Positions 5,038 through 9,303 of a stretch of DNA of 9,303 nucleotides are shown piece after piece. Source of the DNA: WS-9 sp036274595 (GTDB lineage: Bacteria > Eisenbacteria > RBG-16-71-46 > SZUA-252); NCBI GenBank assembly GCA_036274595.1, contig DASUFL010000009.1:1-9303 (forward strand), read 5' to 3'. The position numbers and the translations under genes were made by a program. The notes below the pieces were generated by a model. The model searched no databases. It saw nothing but the letters and a program-made list of their open reading frames with translations, and was not told the origin of the DNA. Every line of letters starts with the position of its first letter. Positions within the stretch are counted from its first letter, which is position 1.

Positions 5038-6273
5038 ATGAAGCAGCGCAACGGTGCGGGGTCGAAGCGGCTCGTCGAGGCGACCGAGCGGTTCATCAAG
5101 TCCGAGCAGAAGCTCCTCGAAGTGCTCGGCGGGCGGCGGATTCTCAAGAAGACCGAATGCGATCACTTCGCGAAGGATCTCGCGCTCTCCGCGGCGAAGA
5201 AGCGCTCGTCCGACGTGTTCGCGAGCGCGATCTCGATCAACCGGAAGCTCATGGGCGTGCTGTCCCGGTCCCGCGCGGCGGCGGCGAAGACGGTGTCCGA
5301 GAGCGACGTGCTGGCGGAGCTCGGGCGCATCGCGCAGACCGTGATCGATCCCGCCGACGCCTTCGAGCAGGCGCTCGTCCAGATGCGCGCGGTGGTGCCG
5401 TACGAGAACGCGTCCCTCTTCCTCTGGAGCCGCGAGACGCAGTGCCTCGAGGAGGCGGCGACCGTCGGCTCGCGCGTGGATCTGATCGGCCACGTGCGCT
5501 TCGGTCAGGGCGCGGGCTTCTCCTCGTGGGTGGCCCAGCAGCGGAAGCCGGTTCTCCTGAACGACCTTCATCGCGAAGGGGGCCCGGACGCGGTGGCGCT
5601 CCGGTCCTTCCTCTCGGTCCCGCTCCTCGTGCAGAACGAGGTGGTGGGCGTCATCAACATGAGCCATTCCCGTCCGAGCGCCTTCGAGGAGGAGATGGTG
5701 GCGCGTGTGGCGCTGTTCGGCCTCATCATCGCCTCGGTCGCGATGCGCACGGTGCTCCGCAAGGATCGCGAGCGGATGGCGACGACGGATGCCCTCACGT
5801 CGCTCTACAACAAGCGCCACTTCGATCAGTCGCTCGAAGTCGAGGTAGGGCGCGCCAAGCGCTACGGCCACAAGGTGTCCGTTCTCGTGCTGGACGTGGA
5901 CCGTCCCCGCGAGCCGAAGACGAAGATCGGCGCCTCCGCGGGTGAGCAGGTCCTCTCCGACATGGGACGCCTCCTGAAGCGCTCCGCCCGTACGACGGAT
6001 TGCATCGCGCGGTACAGCTACGACGAATTCCGGATCCTCCTGCCGCACACCGACGAGGTCCGCGCGAAGGTCGCGGCCGAGCGGATTCGCGGCGTGGTGG
6101 AGAAGCACGCCTTCCCGCGCCGCCGCCGTCCGACGGTGCACATTGGAATTGCCACGTATCCGACGGATTCCGCGCTGGCTCCGGTCACGACGCCCAATCT
6201 CGAGCGCGCGGTCGACGCCGTGATGGCGCCGCCGGTCGACATCGCCAGTCCCAGTGAAGCGGCCGCGAGCTGA
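5038..6273 (+). CDS. GAF and degenerate GGDEF protein, candidate c-di-GMP receptor
   Basis: The protein has 411 residues and no membrane segment. A helical N-terminus (1-85) precedes a GAF domain (about 90-240, ending IIASVAMRTVLRKDRERMATTD) and a GGDEF-like domain (about 248-400). The GGDEF fold is clear: DALTSLYNKRHFDQSL (251-266), VLVLDVD (283-288) and HIGIATYP (368-375). The active-site signature is SYDEF (327-331) instead of GGDEF. The loop after the metal aspartates D286/D288, normally FKxINDxxGHxxGD, reads PREPKTKIGASAGE, so the guanine-contacting Asn and following Asp are lost. Diguanylate cyclase activity is therefore unlikely. In contrast, R318-x-x-D321 lies five residues before SYDEF, exactly where the c-di-GMP-binding inhibitory site belongs. 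GAF plus inactive GGDEF with an intact I-site is the architecture of PelD's cytoplasmic part. The ATG has an AGGGAGGGAG ribosome site (5026-5035). The next gene follows after 7 nt. Confidence 0.88.
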   Translation: MKQRNGAGSKRLVEATERFIKSEQKLLEVLGGRRILKKTECDHFAKDLALSAAKKRSSDVFASAISINRKLMGVLSRSRAAAAKTVSESDVLAELGRIAQTVIDPADAFEQALVQMRAVVPYENASLFLWSRETQCLEEAATVGSRVDLIGHVRFGQGAGFSSWVAQQRKPVLLNDLHREGGPDAVALRSFLSVPLLVQNEVVGVINMSHSRPSAFEEEMVARVALFGLIIASVAMRTVLRKDRERMATTDALTSLYNKRHFDQSLEVEVGRAKRYGHKVSVLVLDVDRPREPKTKIGASAGEQVLSDMGRLLKRSARTTDCIARYSYDEFRILLPHTDEVRAKVAAERIRGVVEKHAFPRRRRPTVHIGIATYPTDSALAPVTTPNLERAVDAVMAPPVDIASPSEAAAS

Positions 6274-6280
6274 GAAAACG

Positions 6281-8002
6281 ATGACGGAACGGACGATGAC
6301 GCCGACGGCGTCCTCCGGCACCGATGCGCCACGCGCGAGGATCCTCGTCGTGGACGACGAGATCCAGGTCGTCCACATCTTCCGGGACCTGCTCACGCAG
6401 CAGGGCTACGAGGTCGAGGACTGCGACAACGGCGACGACGCCATCCTCAAGGTGACGAACGGCAAGTTCGACCTGGTTCTGACCGACATCAACCTGCCGG
6501 GCGTGGACGGGCTCGAGGTGATCCGCGCGGCCAAGGCCGCCGACAAGGACACCTGCGTCATCCTGATCACGGGCTACGCGTCGACGACCACCGCCATCGA
6601 CGCCCTCCGTCAGGGGGCCTACGACTACATCACGAAGCCCTTCGACCTCTGGGAGACGGCCAAGGCGATCGAGCGCGGGCTCGAGACCCGCACGCTGAGC
6701 CGCGAGAACGCGAGGCTCCTGAAGCAGCTCGGCGACGCCAACGCGGAGCTCCAGCAGCACGAGGAAATACTCAAGAAGAAGGTGGAGCGCGCCACGCACC
6801 GGATGGCTTCGCTTTACGAAGCGGGCAAAGCGATCTCGACGAGCCTCAGCCTCCAGAGCACGCTCGAAGTCGTCGTGGCGCAGGCGGCGCGGCTCACCGC
6901 GTCCAACTCCTGCCTCGTCTTCCTGCACGACACCGCGACCGACGAGTACTCCGCGGAGGCGGGGATCGGCGTGAAGCGGGAGAGCTACCAGTCCCTTCGC
7001 TTCGGCATGGGCGTCGGCTATCACGGCCAGGTCGTCCAGACCGACAAGCCGCTCCTCGTCGAGGAGCTCGAGACCAAGGTGGGCGCGGAGCCGCTCTTCT
7101 CGAAGCTCAAGGCCTCGAGCGCGCTCATCGTGCCGCTCCGCTCGAGCGAGAGCGTGCTCGGAACGATCACCTGCCTCGATCACGAGGGGGGCTCGTTCAC
7201 GACCGAGGACATGGACGTCCTCATGATGCTCGCGAGCCAGGCCTCGATCGCGATCACCAACGCCATCCTCTACGAGCGGACGAAGGAGCTGGATCGACTC
7301 AAGTCCGAATTCGTGGCGGTCGTCTCGCACGAGGTGCGCACGCCCATCACGTCGATCAAGGGATCGCTCGAGCTCCTCTCGGACGAGCGGTTCCACAAGC
7401 TTCCGGCGCCGCAGAAGGAGCTCCTCTCCATCTGCCAGGCCAATACGGAGCGTCTGATCAGCCTCATCAACGACATCCTCGACTTCTCGAAGCTCGAGAG
7501 CTCCAAGCTCTCGCTCAACTTGGAGACGATGGAGGTGGACGGCGTCCTCTCCGAGGCCGTGGAGAACATCCGGAGCCTGGCCGCGCAGAAGGAAGTGGTG
7601 ATCGACCTCGTGGTGGACACATCCGCCGGCAAGATCGAGGCCGACCCCATGCGCGTGGGACAGGTCGCGACGAACCTGATCGGAAACGCGATCAAGTTCT
7701 CGCCCGACAAGAGCCGGATCGAGGTGTTCGCCTCGGGCGATCCCGAGAAGATCACGGTCTCCGTGAAGGACTACGGTCGCGGGATCTCGGCTCGCGACAT
7801 CACCCGGCTCTTCCAGCGCTTCGCCCAGCTCGACTCCTCGACCACGCGCAAGGCGGGCGGCACGGGGCTCGGCCTCGTGATCTCGAAGGGGATCGTGGAG
7901 CAGCACGGCGGGAACATCTGGGTGGAGTCGGCGCTCAACGAGGGCTCGACCTTCTCCTTCTCGCTGCCACGGTACCGGATGGATGGGGGAGCCGCGGCAT
8001 AG
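6281..8002 (+). CDS. Cytoplasmic hybrid histidine kinase, REC-GAF-HisKA-HATPase
   Basis: The 573-aa protein has no membrane segment. The REC domain (about 19-135) keeps the acidic pair D25/D26, phosphoacceptor D69 (LTDINLP), T97 and K119 (ITKPF). A coiled coil (about 138-178) joins it to a GAF domain (about 179-330). The HisKA helix carries H350 in SHEVRTPITSIKGS (349-362). The ATPase has N box NLIGNAIKFSP (465-475), G1 box VKDYGRGI (495-502), F box LFQRFAQLD (510-518) and G2 box GGTGLGL (526-532). All residues for autophosphorylation and for receiving phosphate are present, so it probably takes phosphate on REC and passes a signal to its own kinase. No separate output regulator lies in the window. 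ATG 6281 was chosen, 7 nt after the previous stop; GTG 6254 would overlap that gene and ATG 6296 is also possible. The N-terminal tail contains SGTDAPRAR, like the repeats at 3622-3729. Confidence 0.93.
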   Translation: MTERTMTPTASSGTDAPRARILVVDDEIQVVHIFRDLLTQQGYEVEDCDNGDDAILKVTNGKFDLVLTDINLPGVDGLEVIRAAKAADKDTCVILITGYASTTTAIDALRQGAYDYITKPFDLWETAKAIERGLETRTLSRENARLLKQLGDANAELQQHEEILKKKVERATHRMASLYEAGKAISTSLSLQSTLEVVVAQAARLTASNSCLVFLHDTATDEYSAEAGIGVKRESYQSLRFGMGVGYHGQVVQTDKPLLVEELETKVGAEPLFSKLKASSALIVPLRSSESVLGTITCLDHEGGSFTTEDMDVLMMLASQASIAITNAILYERTKELDRLKSEFVAVVSHEVRTPITSIKGSLELLSDERFHKLPAPQKELLSICQANTERLISLINDILDFSKLESSKLSLNLETMEVDGVLSEAVENIRSLAAQKEVVIDLVVDTSAGKIEADPMRVGQVATNLIGNAIKFSPDKSRIEVFASGDPEKITVSVKDYGRGISARDITRLFQRFAQLDSSTTRKAGGTGLGLVISKGIVEQHGGNIWVESALNEGSTFSFSLPRYRMDGGAAA

Positions 8003-8020
8003 CCAGACGTAGGCGCGCAG

Positions 8021-8044
8021 CGCCGCCGCGCCGCCGCGCCGCCG
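8021..8044. repeat. Three perfect 8-bp repeats, cgccgccg
   Basis: Three identical units lie in the gap between the histidine kinase and wecB. They are flanked by a near-identical pair, cgtaggcgcgc (8008-8018) and cgtagacgcgc (8060-8070), differing at one base. The gap 8003-8098 has no visible terminator with a T-run. Confidence 0.6.
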
Positions 8045-8061
8045 CGTGTCCGCCCTCGGCG

Positions 8062-8090
8062 TAGACGCGCCCCGGCGCGGGCCGTACTAT
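8062..8090 (+). promoter_or_regulatory. Sigma-70-type promoter for wecB
   Basis: A -35 element TAGACG (8062-8067; 4 of 6 to TTGACA) and a -10 element TACTAT (8085-8090) are 17 nt apart, the ideal spacing. The -10 stands out as the only AT-rich word in a very GC-rich gap. Its start site is predicted at about 8097-8099, the first base of the GTG start codon. The spacer holds a 14-bp palindrome, cgcgcc-cc-ggcgcg (8066-8079), which could be an operator. Elements are seen; activity is inferred. Confidence 0.55.
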
Positions 8091-8098
8091 CCCCTCGC

Positions 8099-9214
8099 GT
8101 GACCTCCCAACCGACCGTTCTCAGCGTCTTCGGGACGCGCCCCGAGGCCATCAAGATGGCCCCGGTGATCCGGCGCTTGAGGCAGGAGCCCGGACTCCGC
8201 TCCCTCGTCTGCGTCACCGCCCAGCACCGCGAGATGCTCGACCAGGTGCTCCGCTGGTTCGAGATCCGCCCCGACCACGACCTCGATCTCATGCGGGACG
8301 GGCAGACCCTGACCGAGATCACCACCCGCGCGCTCGGCGCGCTCGCGCCATACTTGGAGCGCGAGAAGCCGTCGCTCCTGCTCGTGCAGGGGGACACCAC
8401 GACGACGATGGCCGCGTCGCTGGCCGCGTTCTACGCTCGCATCCCGGTCGCCCACGTCGAGGCCGGCCTCCGGACGGGGGACAACATGTACCCCTATCCC
8501 GAGGAAGTGAATCGGCGCATCACGACGGTCATCGCATCCCGCCACTTCGCGCCGACCGAGGGGGCGCGCGCGAATCTGCTGCGCGAGGGCGTGGCCCCGG
8601 CGTCCATCCTCGTGACGGGAAACACGGTCATCGACGCGCTCCTCGAGGTCGTGAAGCAGGAGCCCAGGCGCGCGCCCAAGCTCCCGCTCCGGGGCAAGCG
8701 GCTCATCCTGGTCACCGCGCATCGCCGCGAGAACTTCGGCGCGCCGCTCCTCGAGATCACCGGTGCGCTTCGCGATCTGGCGGAGCGTTATCCCGATCTG
8801 GACCTCGTCTATCCGGTGCATCGCAATCCGAACGTGGATGGCCCCGTGCGGAGAGCGCTCGCGGGCGTGGCGGGTGTCCATCTCATCGACCCGCTCGAAT
8901 ACAAGCCGTTCGCGGATCTCATGGCGGCGTCCACCTTGATCCTCACCGACTCCGGAGGAATTCAGGAGGAGGCGCCGTCCCTGGGGAAGCCGGTGCTCGT
9001 GCTGCGCGACGAGACCGAGCGGCCGGAGGCGGTGGAGGCGGGCGTGGTGAAGCTGGTGGGCCCGCATCGCGACGCGATCGTGCGCGCGGCTTCGGAGCTA
9101 CTCGACGACCCCGCACGCTATCGCGCGATGGCGGCGGCGGTGAATCCGTACGGCGACGGCCACGCCGCGGAGCGCATCGTGGCGGTTATCCGGGAGATGC
9201 TCGGATTGGGCTGA
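8099..9214 (+). CDS. wecB: UDP-N-acetylglucosamine 2-epimerase, non-hydrolysing (WecB)
   Basis: The 371-aa product matches the family's normal length. It interconverts UDP-GlcNAc and UDP-ManNAc in the cytoplasm, supplying ManNAc or ManNAcA for surface polysaccharides. Motifs in order: FGTRPEAIKMAPVI (11-24), CVTAQHREMLDQVL (38-51), GDTTTTMAASLAAFYARIPV (98-117), HVEAGLRTGD (119-128), TGNTVIDALL (173-182), VTAHRRENFG (205-214), YPVHRNPNV and LTDSGGIQEEAPSLGKPVLV, then RDETERPEAVEAG. D99, E121, E135 and H208 correspond to the E. coli WecB catalytic residues D95, E117, E131 and H213. The start is GTG with no Shine-Dalgarno sequence upstream, in line with a leaderless transcript from the promoter at 8062-8090. 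It appears to be a separate unit from the signalling genes. No other sugar genes are visible before the window ends. Confidence 0.95.
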   Translation: MTSQPTVLSVFGTRPEAIKMAPVIRRLRQEPGLRSLVCVTAQHREMLDQVLRWFEIRPDHDLDLMRDGQTLTEITTRALGALAPYLEREKPSLLLVQGDTTTTMAASLAAFYARIPVAHVEAGLRTGDNMYPYPEEVNRRITTVIASRHFAPTEGARANLLREGVAPASILVTGNTVIDALLEVVKQEPRRAPKLPLRGKRLILVTAHRRENFGAPLLEITGALRDLAERYPDLDLVYPVHRNPNVDGPVRRALAGVAGVHLIDPLEYKPFADLMAASTLILTDSGGIQEEAPSLGKPVLVLRDETERPEAVEAGVVKLVGPHRDAIVRAASELLDDPARYRAMAAAVNPYGDGHAAERIVAVIREMLGLG

Positions 9215-9219
9215 TCGTC

Positions 9220-9246
9220 CCGTGTCGGCTTCCTCATGGGACACGG
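9220..9246 (+). terminator. Weak hairpin after wecB
   Basis: The arms ccgtgtc (9220-9226) and gacacgg (9240-9246) form a 7-bp stem with a 13-nt loop, five bases after the wecB stop. No T-run follows, so it would be a poor intrinsic terminator; it may instead limit mRNA decay. The last bases of the window (9247-9303) hold no feature I can support. Confidence 0.3.
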
Positions 9247-9303
9247 CCCGCGCCGGAGGCTGCACCGTCGGTCTGAGCCTGATTACTACCTAGAGCTACC
9301 TTG

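Noticed and set aside
5760..6240. Active diguanylate cyclase
   Set aside because: The GGDEF signature is SYDEF and the substrate-binding Asn-Asp pair is replaced, so cyclase activity is not expected.
6254..6280. GTG 6254 as start of the histidine kinase
   Set aside because: It would overlap the preceding gene by 20 bases with no ribosome site. ATG 6281 lies 7 nt after the stop and adds only a short tail before the REC domain.
573..9067. Many long open frames on the minus strand, including one across the histidine kinase and one across wecB
   Set aside because: They are mirror frames of GC-rich genes, with Arg/Glu/His/Leu-rich composition and no recognisable domains, while the + strand frames show complete families.

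Overview
The window is a GC-rich bacterial segment (GC-biased third codon positions throughout) in which every supported gene lies on the + strand. The genes point to a flagellated bacterium: a FliN/FliY-type motor-switch fragment, FliO, the MinD-family ATPase FlhG, and the flagellar sigma factor FliA (sigma-28). The last gene, a wecB-type UDP-GlcNAc 2-epimerase, indicates surface-polysaccharide synthesis. I cannot assign a phylum; a deep-branching Gram-negative lineage with a rearranged flagellar cluster would fit.

Layout. Positions 1-457 carry no convincing gene. They hold a perfect 22-bp palindrome (19-40), a C-rich minisatellite (74-146) and a near-consensus sigma-28 promoter (230-256) followed by a leader of about 195 nt. 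From 458 to 8002 there are ten tightly packed or overlapping genes, most likely one operon or a few nested ones: a 50-aa basic protein, a FliN-like protein with a FliM/FliY-type N-terminal peptide, FliO, a possible 69-aa coupled ORF, FlhG, a two-TM protein, FliA, an HDOD protein, a small protein resembling the N-terminal barrel of FliK-like proteins, a GAF + degenerate-GGDEF protein, and a cytoplasmic REC-GAF-histidine kinase. A 96-nt gap with a GCC-rich repeat and a good sigma-70-type promoter then leads to wecB, whose GTG start sits where transcription should begin, so its mRNA is probably leaderless.

How it fits together. FliN-like, FliO, FlhG and FliA belong to flagellar construction and its transcription. 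The HDOD, GAF/GGDEF-like and REC/histidine-kinase genes behind fliA form a signalling block that probably feeds into motility or the switch to sessile life. A sigma-28 promoter upstream of the gene for sigma-28 itself suggests positive feedback. wecB looks like a separate transcription unit.

Most unusual points: (1) the GGDEF domain has lost its catalytic signature (SYDEF) and much of its nucleotide-binding loop but keeps a well-placed RxxD I-site, as in PelD/PopA-type c-di-GMP receptors; (2) fliO is followed almost directly by flhG, with no fliPQR-flhBA-flhF, and FlhG lacks the N-terminal DQAxxLR element that acts on FlhF; (3) a minimal SpoA protein carries a CheY-binding-type peptide; (4) short in-frame Thr-Asn-(Ala)-Pro-Arg repeats recur in several genes.
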